Positions 1 to 9,285 of a DNA stretch of 64,000 bases are shown here, piece by piece. How positions within the stretch are numbered: the first letter of the stretch is position 1; every line of letters starts with the position of its first letter. Source of the stretch: Candidatus Poseidonia sp. (lineage in GTDB: Archaea > Thermoplasmatota > Poseidoniia > Poseidoniales > Poseidoniaceae); assembly GCA_030828165.1 (NCBI GenBank), contig JAURDA010000002.1:38782-102781 (forward strand), given 5' to 3'. The position numbers and the translations under genes are program-made. The notes beneath the pieces are model-generated. The model made no database searches, was not told the DNA's origin, and was given only the letters and a program-made list of their open reading frames with translations.

Positions 1-1491
1 ATCGTTTCCGCAGGCAAAACCACGGTCTTTTCCCCGTACCAGACCGACGAAGAAAACGCCTACCAACAACTCACGTCCATGCGGGAAACGCTTGACGATC
101 AGAGTTTCAACATCGCCAACACGATGTCCACGCCGATGTTGGTGAACGACTGGCAGAATCCTCACCGGACGCTTTTGGTCATCGCCGCTCCCGAGAAGCC
201 GTTTGACGCTGCCGAAGCGGCCGCTCTACACGACTTCGTTACCGAACGAGCCGGAAAGGTCATTCTCGCCTCCAACTCAACCAACGCCCAACTGGTCGCT
301 GAGGAATTTGGCGTCAAGTACTTCGATTCACCCATTCGGGACGATATCAATACCGGGCGCTACTACGAGGTCACCGCCGATGACGGAACCCGTGTCTCGC
401 CCGATACTCGCAAGATTTGGGCCGTCTCGAGCATTACCCGTGGCGTTGACGCCATGGGTGAGGAAAAAGCCGTCCCTTGCTCGGAAGACGATGTGAGTCA
501 GCAAACGGTGAGCAACTGCCGAACGCCCGTTCTCTTCCACCGACCCACTGCCATTCAAGTGCTCGATGAACAAGTTGACACCGGTCGTCAGGTTCACGTC
601 CTCGCCGCTGCCTCCACCTCGGCGGAGATCGACGCCGGCAAAGGCGAATCCAACCCGACCCTCGGCGAAGGCGAAACCGGCCTCATCATTCGCATCGACT
701 ACCCCGGCCAAGAGGTGCTGGACCAGCGTTCCATCACGGCCGGTGGTGACATCGGCGAAATCAGCGCTACGGGAAGCATTGTCTTCGTCTCCGACCATTC
801 GGTGCTTGCGAACCACCTGTGGGACCAAGCCGTGGCAGAGGAGACCGGAAAGCAACAATGCGATTCCGAGCTCTACATCCAAAACGGGCACATGTGCTGG
901 GACACCGATTCCGAAGGTTTGAACAAAGGACTCGGCGAAACCACCTGGCGGGGCAACGAATTCTTCTTCACGGCCCTCATCAACGACATGATGGAGTTTG
1001 ACAACGATGAACTGTCCGCCACCGTCGCTCGAAACACCGGTGCCTTCAACATCGTTTTCGACGAGAGTCGGCACGTTTCCGGCACCCTTTCCATGCCGTT
1101 CACTGAAGCCATGGGAGCCATCGTTCTGCTCACCAGCGATGGCGTCCTCAAGTGGCTCATCATCCTCAATCTCTTCGCCCTTCTTGCCATCGCCATCATG
1201 GTGGTGCCAGAGAAAGAAAATTGGCGTCACGTCTTTGATTTGACCCGATTCAGGGAACGTCCAACAAAACTGGACCCTTCCCAATACCAACGGCGGACCC
1301 GTGAGGCATTCCTCTCGAAGGTCCGCAACTTCAACGACCTGACGCGCGATGACTTTGCGCGCAAGTCCCCCGCAGAGATCATGCAAATGGTCCGCGAACC
1401 CCGATTGGTCGAACTCGTCAGTTCGAACCGTGTCTACTCCAGCGATGAATTGAGGGAACTCATCCCGCACATCCGTCGTTGGGGAAATTGA
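1..1491 (+). CDS. DUF4350-type membrane-anchored protein, 5'-truncated
   Basis: The frame is open from the first base of the window, so the true start lies upstream; 496 residues are visible. An internal ATG at 79 is not needed as a start because the upstream residues (including SPYQTDEENA) look like the beginning of a DUF4350 domain. The first 100 or so residues alternate beta strands and helices as in this GATase-like domain. A hydrophobic segment at about residues 384-403 is a transmembrane helix, followed by a charged cytoplasmic tail of about 90 residues. It is the first visible gene of an operon with a MoxR ATPase, a DUF58 protein and a multi-pass membrane protein, and 17 bases separate it from moxR. 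DUF4350 proteins recur in such loci, but their biochemical role is not established; family assignment is from sequence impression. Confidence 0.7.
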   Translation: MVSAGKTTVFSPYQTDEENAYQQLTSMRETLDDQSFNIANTMSTPMLVNDWQNPHRTLLVIAAPEKPFDAAEAAALHDFVTERAGKVILASNSTNAQLVAEEFGVKYFDSPIRDDINTGRYYEVTADDGTRVSPDTRKIWAVSSITRGVDAMGEEKAVPCSEDDVSQQTVSNCRTPVLFHRPTAIQVLDEQVDTGRQVHVLAAASTSAEIDAGKGESNPTLGEGETGLIIRIDYPGQEVLDQRSITAGGDIGEISATGSIVFVSDHSVLANHLWDQAVAEETGKQQCDSELYIQNGHMCWDTDSEGLNKGLGETTWRGNEFFFTALINDMMEFDNDELSATVARNTGAFNIVFDESRHVSGTLSMPFTEAMGAIVLLTSDGVLKWLIILNLFALLAIAIMVVPEKENWRHVFDLTRFRERPTKLDPSQYQRRTREAFLSKVRNFNDLTRDDFARKSPAEIMQMVREPRLVELVSSNRVYSSDELRELIPHIRRWGN

Positions 1492-1508
1492 AACAAGGAG
1501 GATAAGAC

Positions 1509-2636
1509 ATGCAACCCCCAGCCCCCCCAGCAGCCCCGCCCGCGCCTGTTCCTGCAGCGCCCGCAGCACCTGTGGCCCCAGCCGCCCCAGCCGCACCAGC
1601 GGCACCAGCGGCACCGGTCGCACCCGTTGCGCCTGCAGCACCGGCCGCTCCGGCCCAGCCGAAGCACCAAAGCACCCCCGAAGTCCGAGAGCGCCTGAAG
1701 GCCGTCGGTGCGATTGCTCACGCAATCTCCGCCGAAGTCCAGAAGGTCATCATCGGAAAGTCACACGTCATTGACAACGTGTTGATCAACATCCTGTCCA
1801 ACGGGAACCTTCTCTTCGAAGACTACCCTGGATTGGCAAAGACGTTGATGACCAACACCTTCGCCGATGCACTTGGTTGTGACTTCAAGCGTGTTCAGTT
1901 CACGCCTGACTTGCTCCCTGCCGACATCACCGGTACGAACATCTACGACGCCAAGAAGGGCGAGTTTACGTTCAAGCCCGGTCCGTTGTTTTGCAACCTT
2001 CTCCTCGCTGACGAGATCAACCGTGCTCCTCCCAAGACCCAAGCTGCTTTGCTTGAGGCCATGCAGGAGAAGCAGGTGACCATCGGTACGGTCACGCACA
2101 AGTTGCCTGCCCCGTTCATCGTTATGGCCACCCAGAACCCCGTGGAGCAGGAAGGTACGTACCCGCTTCCTGAAGCACAGCTTGACCGTTTCATGTTCAA
2201 GATGTCCGTGGGTTACCCTGACCGTGCCGACGAAGACGAAATCCTCGCCCGCCGTATCAACCGCGGAAAGGACGCCGTCGATGTCGACGTCATCACCGAC
2301 CCCGCTCGTGTGATCGCCATGCAGCAGGCTTGCGAAGACGTGTACGTCGACCCAGCCCTCCGCATGTACATGGTGGAGATTGTTTCCCGCACTCGCGAAG
2401 ACCCCCGTGTCCTCGTCGGTTCTTCCCCTCGTGGCTCCCAAGCCCTGCTGAAGACCTCCCGTGCGGCAGCCGCTCTTCGGGGTCGCGACTTCGTCACCCC
2501 CGACGACGTCAAGGCCATCGCAGAGTTGGCCATCGCTCACCGAATCATCTTGAAGCCAGAGCACCAAATCAAGGGTCTTGAATCCGGAGAGGTCATCCAG
2601 ACCATCCTCCGTGAAGTCCCGGTGCCTACGGTTTGA
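1509..2636 (+). CDS. moxR: MoxR-family AAA+ ATPase with Pro/Ala-rich N-terminus
   Basis: MoxR-type AAA+ chaperone ATPase of 375 residues. After a low-complexity Pro/Ala leader (about residues 2-50), the ATPase core carries a P-loop region (FEDYPGLAKT, about 103-112), Walker B LLLADEIN (164-171), and the family hallmarks ATQNPVEQEGTYPLPEAQLD (about 207-226). The start is fixed by a strong AAGGAGG ribosome-binding site seven bases upstream. MoxR proteins act with vWA or DUF58 partners in assembly or maturation of protein complexes and envelope processes, and a DUF58 gene follows directly. The Pro/Ala leader is unusual for the family and could be a flexible tether. The fold assignment is secure; the client is unknown. 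Confidence 0.93.
   Translation: MQPPAPPAAPPAPVPAAPAAPVAPAAPAAPAAPAAPVAPVAPAAPAAPAQPKHQSTPEVRERLKAVGAIAHAISAEVQKVIIGKSHVIDNVLINILSNGNLLFEDYPGLAKTLMTNTFADALGCDFKRVQFTPDLLPADITGTNIYDAKKGEFTFKPGPLFCNLLLADEINRAPPKTQAALLEAMQEKQVTIGTVTHKLPAPFIVMATQNPVEQEGTYPLPEAQLDRFMFKMSVGYPDRADEDEILARRINRGKDAVDVDVITDPARVIAMQQACEDVYVDPALRMYMVEIVSRTREDPRVLVGSSPRGSQALLKTSRAAAALRGRDFVTPDDVKAIAELAIAHRIILKPEHQIKGLESGEVIQTILREVPVPTV
1512..1664 (+). repeat. Pro/Ala low-complexity coding repeat
   Basis: This stretch at the start of moxR is an imperfect run of GCN-CCN codons giving repeated PAAPA and PVAP units. It is strongly C-biased on the coding strand. It encodes the flexible leader only; the conserved AAA+ domain begins downstream. 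Confidence 0.8.
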
Positions 2637-2666
2637 AGTTGAAACGCACATCGAGGTGAATCAAAC

Positions 2667-3980
2667 ATGTGGAGTCGTAAATCAGCATTGCTAGGAAGCA
2701 TGGCAGTTGCCATGTATCTTCTTGGCTTAACGCTCCGAAACACCCAACTCGTCACGATCGCTGTGGTCATTTTTGTGTTCCTCACATGGGCTGCACTCTT
2801 GGGGAACCATGCCGACGTTGCATCCAGCGGTCGACGAGCAGAGGAATGGTCGGGAGAAGAAGGCGCTGCCCTAGGCAGCGTTGTTTCCATGCGCAAACTC
2901 TCGAGCGCCCGCATGTTTGAAGACGGCGAATTGAACGTGACGCTGAGAATGCAAAACACGTCATCGTTGCCGAAGATCTTGGAAGTCCGCGACCGTGTTC
3001 CCGAAGTGATGCGCATCAAGGAAGGTGCAAACTACATTTTGATGGAACTCGGTCCTCGACGTGAAACCTTCATCGAATACACGGTGGAATGTCCGCTCCG
3101 AGGTTTTTACAGCCTCGGCCCAGTGACTGTCCGCATTCAGGACGCCTTCGGTTTGTTCCACAAGGAGAAAGAATTGCATGTCTACAACGATTTCCTTGTG
3201 TTCCCGAAGATGGAGGACCTCAAAGAGACCTTTGTCAAATCCCGTGTGCCCAAGATTTTCACCGGTGCCGTGAACATTCGTCAACCGGGTCCCGGTTCCG
3301 AGTTTTACTCGCTGCGTGAGTATTTCGAGGGCGATTCCTTCCGTGCCATCAACTGGTCAGCCTACGCTCGGTCAGGGAAATTGATGGTCAACGAGCGCGA
3401 GCGAGACGCCGTTTCCGACGTCATCATCATCGTGGACTCCCGAGCCGTTGCCGAAACGGGCCCGGTGTCTCGAAACGCTTTGGTGTACTCCACCCGCGCT
3501 GCTGCGTCGCTCGCCAAGTATTTCCTCGGCCGACGTGACTCCGTCGGTGTGATCGTGTACGGCGATGAAGTCGTCAGCGTTGACCGCGATACCGGAAAGA
3601 AACAGCTCTACGTGATTTTGACCAAACTTGCTGGAGCGGTCGCCCGAGGCAACATCCCCTTGCAAGTCGTGGTGAACCGTATCTTGCCCCACATCAACAA
3701 GGGAAGCCCAATCATCTTCCTCTCCAACCTCGAGGACGACCCCACCATCGTCAACGCCTTGCGCGACTTCCGGGCTCGTGATTTCGACGTCACGGTGCTT
3801 TCACCCTCGTCGCTTGAATTTGAGTTCGATGCCAAGCGCATCGACCGCACGGGATACGAGGTCATGAAGACCGAACGAGACGTTCTCATCGGGGAGCTTC
3901 GCGGTTTGGGCATCAACATCATGGATTGGGAGCCGGACATGTTGCTCTCAACCGCTCTTGCAGGTGCACGAGGATTCTGA
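2667..3980 (+). CDS. DUF58 protein (vWA-like, membrane-anchored)
   Basis: 437 residues. Two N-terminal hydrophobic segments (about residues 7-22 and 27-45) anchor it in the membrane. The middle is a beta-rich domain, then the DUF58 signature REYFEGDSFRAINW (about 217-230) followed by a vWA-like strand with VIIIVDSRA (about 253-261), a MIDAS-like position. DUF58 proteins are the regular partners of MoxR ATPases. The ATG at 2667 is preceded by a GAGGTGA ribosome-binding site and lies 30 bases after moxR, so the two are probably co-transcribed. Function beyond the MoxR partnership is not known. Confidence 0.88.
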   Translation: MWSRKSALLGSMAVAMYLLGLTLRNTQLVTIAVVIFVFLTWAALLGNHADVASSGRRAEEWSGEEGAALGSVVSMRKLSSARMFEDGELNVTLRMQNTSSLPKILEVRDRVPEVMRIKEGANYILMELGPRRETFIEYTVECPLRGFYSLGPVTVRIQDAFGLFHKEKELHVYNDFLVFPKMEDLKETFVKSRVPKIFTGAVNIRQPGPGSEFYSLREYFEGDSFRAINWSAYARSGKLMVNERERDAVSDVIIIVDSRAVAETGPVSRNALVYSTRAAASLAKYFLGRRDSVGVIVYGDEVVSVDRDTGKKQLYVILTKLAGAVARGNIPLQVVVNRILPHINKGSPIIFLSNLEDDPTIVNALRDFRARDFDVTVLSPSSLEFEFDAKRIDRTGYEVMKTERDVLIGELRGLGINIMDWEPDMLLSTALAGARGF

Positions 3981-3989
3981 GGTGAGACC

Positions 3990-4913
3990 ATGACGATCAA
4001 CAAGCCATCGGCCGACACCTCCCATCTCTACGACGGCAAGACCGTCCGGTCATCCGCTCCTTCGCGCAAGAAGGCTGCCGGCCAGGTTGGTAGCGGGAGC
4101 GATATTCCCAAGGATGCCATCCCAACCGTCGAGATACCCTCGTTCATTGAAAGCCTCTTGGGCGGACCTCTGGTCCCGAAAATGAAGTTCCTTCCTCCTG
4201 ACAAGATGGTACAAAACCTCCAAATCGGCGTCTACGGTGTTTTGGTAGCTTTGGCCTTCCTCACCTACATCATCTCGCCTCCTCAAGGGACCATGTGGTA
4301 CATCGTGACCGGGAGCCTCGGCTTCGCCAACATCATGCAGTTGTTGGTCATCGCTGCTGCGACCGTTCTCGGCTTCATGGGCACCTTCAAGCGAGACGCT
4401 CGCCTTTCGTTGGGCAGCAACTTGCTGTTCATTCTCGCCATTCTTCGCTTCGCCTCGTCCACGACGGCCCTGTCAAACGACCTCTTTGGTCTTCAGGACA
4501 GCCCGACCATGCTTTCCATCCTCGTGGTGGTGTATTCCGTGTTGCTCATCATGTACTTTGAACTCAGCAACGGTGTGATTCGCTACTCCATGCTCGACAC
4601 GAGTATCCGTACCAACGAAGTGTACGTTATGAATCCGAAAAAGATCGTTTCGAAGTACCACCGTTCGCTCGTGATCAACCCCGTGCTCGCCACGCTCCTG
4701 GCCTGGTTCGTCCTCTCAGCGAACACCATCTTGCCTGCGATTGTCGGCATCTTTTCCGAAGACACCGCTTTGCGAATGCGCGAATCGGTTGAGTTGACGT
4801 CCGTTTACGGCGTGGCCCTTGGCACCTTGTTCGTGTTCATCACGGTGGGCATCTTGTTCGGATTGAACTTGCCCACCCACCTGCAGCGTTTCCGAGAAAA
4901 GCAAGCCGAGTGA
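3990..4913 (+). CDS. multi-pass membrane protein of the MoxR/DUF58 operon
   Basis: 307 residues. About 75 polar N-terminal residues precede roughly six hydrophobic segments (near residues 78-96, 103-130, 138-155, 170-190, 228-256 and 270-295). I do not recognise a named family. It starts nine bases after the DUF58 stop with GAGGTGA in front of the ATG, so it is part of the same operon and is presumably a membrane component of that system. It ends eight bases from the convergent aspartate kinase gene. Confidence 0.75.
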   Translation: MTINKPSADTSHLYDGKTVRSSAPSRKKAAGQVGSGSDIPKDAIPTVEIPSFIESLLGGPLVPKMKFLPPDKMVQNLQIGVYGVLVALAFLTYIISPPQGTMWYIVTGSLGFANIMQLLVIAAATVLGFMGTFKRDARLSLGSNLLFILAILRFASSTTALSNDLFGLQDSPTMLSILVVVYSVLLIMYFELSNGVIRYSMLDTSIRTNEVYVMNPKKIVSKYHRSLVINPVLATLLAWFVLSANTILPAIVGIFSEDTALRMRESVELTSVYGVALGTLFVFITVGILFGLNLPTHLQRFREKQAE

Positions 4914-4921
4914 ACGGATGC

Positions 4922-6235
4922 TTAGGCTCTTGAAGCCTTGATTGAGGTCATTAATTCGTCCAACATCGCTGAGATGTCGACCCGTTGCGTGAGAAGGTGC
5001 GCTGACGTCTCCGTGACGTGGAGGAGACCTTCCTCAAGGGGCGTGTCTTCACCCATCAGTGCCTGAACTTCGGTCGCGTCTTTGCAACCGATGAAGGTGA
5101 GCATGGCGGCGAAGTAAGCGTACGTGGGTTCGAGGTCATGGCCGTTGAGAAGTTCAACACACCGTTTGACATCGTGCTGAGGGATGATGAGACGCCATCG
5201 GTTGGGTGTCGTTTCAAACGAGCAGATTCGCACTTCGTTTTCCTGCAATTCGCTGAACACTTTTCCGAGAACGGTAGCGGCATCTTGAGTGTACTTGAGT
5301 CGGACATGCAAACAGGCTACCCGGGGAATGCAAGCGACGCCTTTGACATACGAGGCGCCTTCAATGTCCGGGCCGATCACGGTTTTCATCTTGCTTTGTC
5401 CGTGCCCGGCAAGTTGCCGAATCTCAATGGGAATGCCGATGTTGTACACCGGTTCAACCGTTGCAGGATGGATGATGGTGGCGTCCGCATTGGCGAATTC
5501 AACGGCTTCTGCATAGCCGAGGTAGGGAATGGGGGACGAGGTGATGCCCCAGCGAGGGTTGACGGGATAGATGCCGAGAACGTCTTTCCACAACACGACC
5601 CGCTGAGCCTTCAATAAGGCGCCCAGCGCCGTCGCCGTGTGGTCGCTGCCCCCCCGGCCGAGGAGGGCGACGTTTCCGTCTCGTCCTTCGCCGAACCAAC
5701 CCGTGACGACCGGAACACCGGTGAATGAATCGCGGTCAAGTTTCTCGGCCGACCGAACGAGGTCGACCGAACGCGCCGTCCCGATGCCGTCCAAACTCAG
5801 GCCAATGTCTTCTGCACCCAGAGGATGGGCATCGATGCCTCGCTGGACAAGGCCGTGGGCAATCACCAATGCCGAAAGCCGTTCACCAGCGGCGAGTAAA
5901 CGGTTGTAGGCAACGGTGTCCCTGTCGTTGCTCGCAAGCGAGGCGAGCGACGTCTCAATGCCAGCGAGCACCCGCTGAAAGAGTTCGTACAGCGGCGAAT
6001 CAACGAGGGAAGGAGCGAACCGCAAATGGTGGCTGGCAAGGTCGTTCACCAGGCGACCTGCATACCTGGGTTCCTTGGCGGCCCGAATCAGTCGGTCCGT
6101 TGTACCCCAAAGGGCCGATACGACGAGGACAACCGGTTGGTCGGCCTCGTGAACGATGTGAGCAATGCGTTCAAGGTCGCTGCGATCCCGCAAGCACGAA
6201 CCTCCAAACTTGTGGACTTCGGGTGCTTCATGCAT
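4922..6235 (-). CDS. aspartate kinase
   Basis: Phosphorylates L-aspartate, the first step toward aspartate semialdehyde, lysine, threonine and methionine. 437 residues from the ATG at 6235; an upstream extension of the frame overlaps chorismate synthase and is not protein-like. The N-terminal amino-acid-kinase domain has HKFGGSCL at residues 8-15 and GRGGSDHTATALG further on; the last 150 residues fit paired ACT regulatory domains. The start codon overlaps the chorismate synthase stop by eight bases, so this is the last gene of the aromatic operon. The pairing makes sense because the archaeal route consumes aspartate semialdehyde (see the ADH synthase entry). Feedback regulation through the ACT domains is likely, but the ligand is not evident. 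Confidence 0.92.
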   Translation of the reverse strand: MHEAPEVHKFGGSCLRDRSDLERIAHIVHEADQPVVLVVSALWGTTDRLIRAAKEPRYAGRLVNDLASHHLRFAPSLVDSPLYELFQRVLAGIETSLASLASNDRDTVAYNRLLAAGERLSALVIAHGLVQRGIDAHPLGAEDIGLSLDGIGTARSVDLVRSAEKLDRDSFTGVPVVTGWFGEGRDGNVALLGRGGSDHTATALGALLKAQRVVLWKDVLGIYPVNPRWGITSSPIPYLGYAEAVEFANADATIIHPATVEPVYNIGIPIEIRQLAGHGQSKMKTVIGPDIEGASYVKGVACIPRVACLHVRLKYTQDAATVLGKVFSELQENEVRICSFETTPNRWRLIIPQHDVKRCVELLNGHDLEPTYAYFAAMLTFIGCKDATEVQALMGEDTPLEEGLLHVTETSAHLLTQRVDISAMLDELMTSIKASRA

Positions 6236-7331
6236 CGTTGAACCCTCCACGGACCAACAAATCTGCGATGACCACGATGGCCATGGCTTCGACAACAGCC
6301 ACGCCACGGGGCGCAAGCACCGGGTCGTGACGTCCTTTGACCAACAAGGGTTCTTGTCGGTTGGATGCCAGATTGAGGGTGACTTGTTCTTGAGGGATGC
6401 TTGAGGGGGGTTTGAGGGCCACTCGCACGTGAACCGTTGCACCGGTCGCAAGGCCTGCCAGAGCACCGTCCGGCCGGTCACCTTCCAAAGCAGGGGCGTC
6501 TGCGCTGCCGCCCCACATGTCGTTGTGTTCGCTACCGTGCATGGTTTGGACGCCAAAGCCGGAGCCGAATTCAACTCCGCGGGCGGCGGGGACGGCCATC
6601 ATCGCTCGAGCAAGTGCAGGTTCCAATCCATCAAACCAGGGTTCGCCAAGGCCTAGGGGAAGGCCACGGATTTCCAAATCCACCCTTGAGCCGATGGAAT
6701 CCCGCTGCTTTCTCGTCGCTTCAACGGTGTCCGCCATGTTTTGAGCGGCGCCGGGGTCTCGACAACGCAACGTTCTGCAGAGCTCGGAGGCCCATCGAGG
6801 GGGGCATTCTTCCATCGGCTTGGCTTGCACGTCACCAATGGCGCCGACTTGGGCTTCGATGGTGATGCCGTTGGTAAGCAGCCAAGGACGCAACAGAGCC
6901 GCCCCGGCTACCAAAGGGGCGGTCATGCGTGCGCTGGAGGTTCCCCCTCCACGGAGGTCGGCTTCACCCTTGGTTCGCTTGTGCATCACGAGGTCTTGGT
7001 GGCCGGGTCGCGGATGGTCGGGCAAGAAACCGTAATCCTTCGCCCTCGCATCCGCATTGGCGATTTTCAACGCAACGGGGCCTCCGGTTGTCATGCCGTT
7101 TTCGATTCCGCTGATCCATTCAACGCGATCGTCTTCCTTTCGCTTGCTGCTGTAGGTGTCGCCGGTTTTCCTCAACGCCATGTCGGCGTTGATGCGGTCC
7201 TCGTCGACGGTCAAGCCGGGGGGGACGCCTTCGAGAACTGCCCCGACATGAGGTCCATGGCTCGACCCGTTGAGGGTAATGCACACAACTTCACCAAGGC
7301 GCATCTGCATGATGAACGGATTTTTCCACAT
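6228..7331 (-). CDS. aroC: chorismate synthase
   Basis: FMN-dependent enzyme converting EPSP to chorismate. 367 residues, normal length. The catalytic histidine motifs are present (SHGP near residue 24 and RPGHQD near residue 108), as are the C-terminal KGRHDPVLAPRG and VVEAMA. Two conserved spots deviate: the usual FGESHG is LNGSSHG, and the usual GGGRSSARET is GGGTSSARMT, so an Arg and a Glu of the typical active-site lining are replaced. Overall conservation still argues for a working enzyme. It sits 21 bases after shikimate kinase in the aromatic operon. The start at 7331 could instead be the internal ATG a few codons later. Confidence 0.93.
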   Translation of the reverse strand: MWKNPFIMQMRLGEVVCITLNGSSHGPHVGAVLEGVPPGLTVDEDRINADMALRKTGDTYSSKRKEDDRVEWISGIENGMTTGGPVALKIANADARAKDYGFLPDHPRPGHQDLVMHKRTKGEADLRGGGTSSARMTAPLVAGAALLRPWLLTNGITIEAQVGAIGDVQAKPMEECPPRWASELCRTLRCRDPGAAQNMADTVEATRKQRDSIGSRVDLEIRGLPLGLGEPWFDGLEPALARAMMAVPAARGVEFGSGFGVQTMHGSEHNDMWGGSADAPALEGDRPDGALAGLATGATVHVRVALKPPSSIPQEQVTLNLASNRQEPLLVKGRHDPVLAPRGVAVVEAMAIVVIADLLVRGGFNDA

Positions 7332-7352
7332 CTTTGCCCTTTTAGAAGGTGT

Positions 7353-8246
7353 TCACTCAAGTTCGTCGTCACCTTCGAGGGAGAGAAAGGAGGTTTCAAG
7401 AATTTCAATGCCCTTGTAGCGCCCGGTGTACCACGTCTTGATGCGGTCAACCGCTGCACGTTGATTTTCCGGAATCACCAAGGCCAAGGCGGGTCCAGAA
7501 CCCGTGATACCGGCAGCTCGAGCGCTGTTCATGAACGAGTCGTTGGTCATTTTTCGACCATCGATGTCCCGCAGCGCGGCTGCAATGCCACGACCGTTCC
7601 ACGTTAGAGCCACGAGGGGGTTTCGGGCTTGGAGGGCATCAAGTGCCTGCTGAAAGGCGGGGAGATGGGGTTCAAAGTCCGAAAGTTGGGGTTGATGCTC
7701 CCGCGGTCCACGGAGCACCAAGATCACGATCCATTCGTCGCTCGCCAGCCCTTCATCCTCAAGCAAAACGCCCTCCTCAATGGGTGCTTGAACGTCCACA
7801 AGTTTCCATCCGGGGGTCATGCACCCCCATGCATCGTCAATCGAACCGGTCAACGACACGCCCGCTGCCAGCTGTGCCGTGGCGGCAAGGTGCACCCTTT
7901 CGTGGTCCTCCAAACGGATTTCGGTGGCGTTTTCAAGCGCTCGAAGAGCCGCAATGCAAGTGGCTGCGGAAGACTTGAGGCCTTGTTTTGCGGGGATTTT
8001 AGAGTTGACCCCCCAATGAAGTTCCTCAGCGTTGTACCCCTCCGGGAGGGGTTGACCGGCGGCCTGCCAAGCCTCAAGCAATCGGTCAAGAAGCCCGTCG
8101 GGGTCACTGATATCCCGTTTGCTCGGGCGGTCGAGGAGGCGCACGGCGATCGGAAGGTTCAGCGCCATGCATGCGCCGTAGCCGAGCGGGGCTGCGTGCA
8201 ACAGGCTGCACGCACCGTGGGCAGAACCCTTCCCCAAAACCGCCAT
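7353..8246 (-). CDS. aroK: shikimate kinase, archaeal GHMP type
   Basis: Phosphorylates shikimate using ATP. The archaeal enzyme belongs to the GHMP kinase superfamily, not the bacterial AroK fold. 297 residues with an N-terminal GKGSAHGACSLLHA, the GHMP phosphate loop SKIPAKQGLKSSAA (about residues 86-99) and SLTGSIDDA, a motif typical of archaeal shikimate kinases rather than homoserine kinase. It starts two bases after the DHQ synthase II stop, inside the aromatic operon, which confirms the substrate choice. Confidence 0.92.
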   Translation of the reverse strand: MAVLGKGSAHGACSLLHAAPLGYGACMALNLPIAVRLLDRPSKRDISDPDGLLDRLLEAWQAAGQPLPEGYNAEELHWGVNSKIPAKQGLKSSAATCIAALRALENATEIRLEDHERVHLAATAQLAAGVSLTGSIDDAWGCMTPGWKLVDVQAPIEEGVLLEDEGLASDEWIVILVLRGPREHQPQLSDFEPHLPAFQQALDALQARNPLVALTWNGRGIAAALRDIDGRKMTNDSFMNSARAAGITGSGPALALVIPENQRAAVDRIKTWYTGRYKGIEILETSFLSLEGDDELE

Positions 8247-8248
8247 CG

Positions 8249-9277
8249 TTACCTTTCCTCCACACGGCTGTCAATGGTCTTCCCCAAGTGACGTCTTCCG
8301 TGCCCACTCCATCCCAGCGCAACATCGCCAGCGGCGATGTCGGTTACGGAGACAGGTGTATCGAGATTGGCCATCAAACGAACCGTCTCTGCTTGTTGCA
8401 TGAACACATGAGACATTTGAGGTTTCCGTTTGCTGTTCCCGGTCGGTTTCACCGTGATTTTCAACATCGGACGTTGTTCAATTTTGATTCGGCCAAGCAC
8501 AACAGGCCTCGTGGTCCCGATGGAAGTCACCGCCAAAAGAGCGTCTCCAGCACGCAACTCAGCCATGTACTTCGTTGAACGGTCGGCCATCAAGACGTAG
8601 GCGTGCGGTGCTCCTGCATTGACGCGAAACGGGCGGGTAGGAACAAAGGTTGAGGGCACGGTTTCGCTGTGAACGAGAATGAGCGTGGATGCGGACGAGC
8701 CGATCAGCAGGCCTTCTCCGGGTTGAAGCAGGGAGAGGAAGTCCAGGCAATAGCGGTCACCAAGACCGGCTTCCTCCACGCTTTCAACGATCATTTCGCA
8801 AACAGGAAGCTCATCCCCGTATTCAACCGGGACGGGCGAAGGATCCTCGTGCTGATGGCGTTGCGCTTTCACCACGGCAGCGGCCTCGAGGAGGGCAGGG
8901 GCCCGCTCCACAACCAAGGCATCGACGCCTTGTTCAAGGGCAAATCCTGCTCCTTGTGCTTGCAGCGGTGTCGTGATGACGGCGGCGATTTTTGTCGGGC
9001 TACCGGTGCGGGCCGCGATGAGGTTCTCCAAGGGAATCATCGACCACGATTCGCATTCGACCAAAATCCATTCCACACTACCGATCAGTTCAATCCCGCT
9101 GGCTTGAGAGGCTCCATCCTCGATTCGAACGTAAGCGCCCAAAGGGCCATCCGGGCCAACAAGGCTGCCGGTGGAAACATGGAGGTGGTGGTCGGTGGGT
9201 TCTGGGAGGAGGTATCGGTCAATGCCCTCGTTCTCCAACGGAACTTCTCCGGGAGCGAGACGAAGCCAGATTTCCAT
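8249..9277 (-). CDS. aroB': 3-dehydroquinate synthase II (archaeal type)
   Basis: Converts ADH (2-amino-3,7-dideoxy-threo-hept-6-ulosonate) to 3-dehydroquinate by NAD-dependent oxidative deamination and cyclisation, replacing bacterial AroB. The family block WSMIPLENLIA and the C-terminal KTYV-type region with DTPVSVTDI are visible. I place the start at the ATG 9277 (342 residues) because GGTGA lies four bases upstream; a start at 9292 would overlap the preceding gene. It follows ADH synthase by eight bases, the standard archaeal pairing. Confidence 0.93.
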   Translation of the reverse strand: MEIWLRLAPGEVPLENEGIDRYLLPEPTDHHLHVSTGSLVGPDGPLGAYVRIEDGASQASGIELIGSVEWILVECESWSMIPLENLIAARTGSPTKIAAVITTPLQAQGAGFALEQGVDALVVERAPALLEAAAVVKAQRHQHEDPSPVPVEYGDELPVCEMIVESVEEAGLGDRYCLDFLSLLQPGEGLLIGSSASTLILVHSETVPSTFVPTRPFRVNAGAPHAYVLMADRSTKYMAELRAGDALLAVTSIGTTRPVVLGRIKIEQRPMLKITVKPTGNSKRKPQMSHVFMQQAETVRLMANLDTPVSVTDIAAGDVALGWSGHGRRHLGKTIDSRVEER

Positions 9278-9285
9278 GCACTCAC

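Noticed and set aside
328..1725. Long open frame on the minus strand (465 codons)
   Set aside because: It is antisense to the DUF4350 and moxR genes, has no recognisable motif or domain, and arises from the codon bias of the real strand.
6236..6574. N-terminal extension of aspartate kinase
   Set aside because: The 113 extra codons lie inside the chorismate synthase gene and are not protein-like; ATG 6235 directly precedes the kinase's HKFGG motif.
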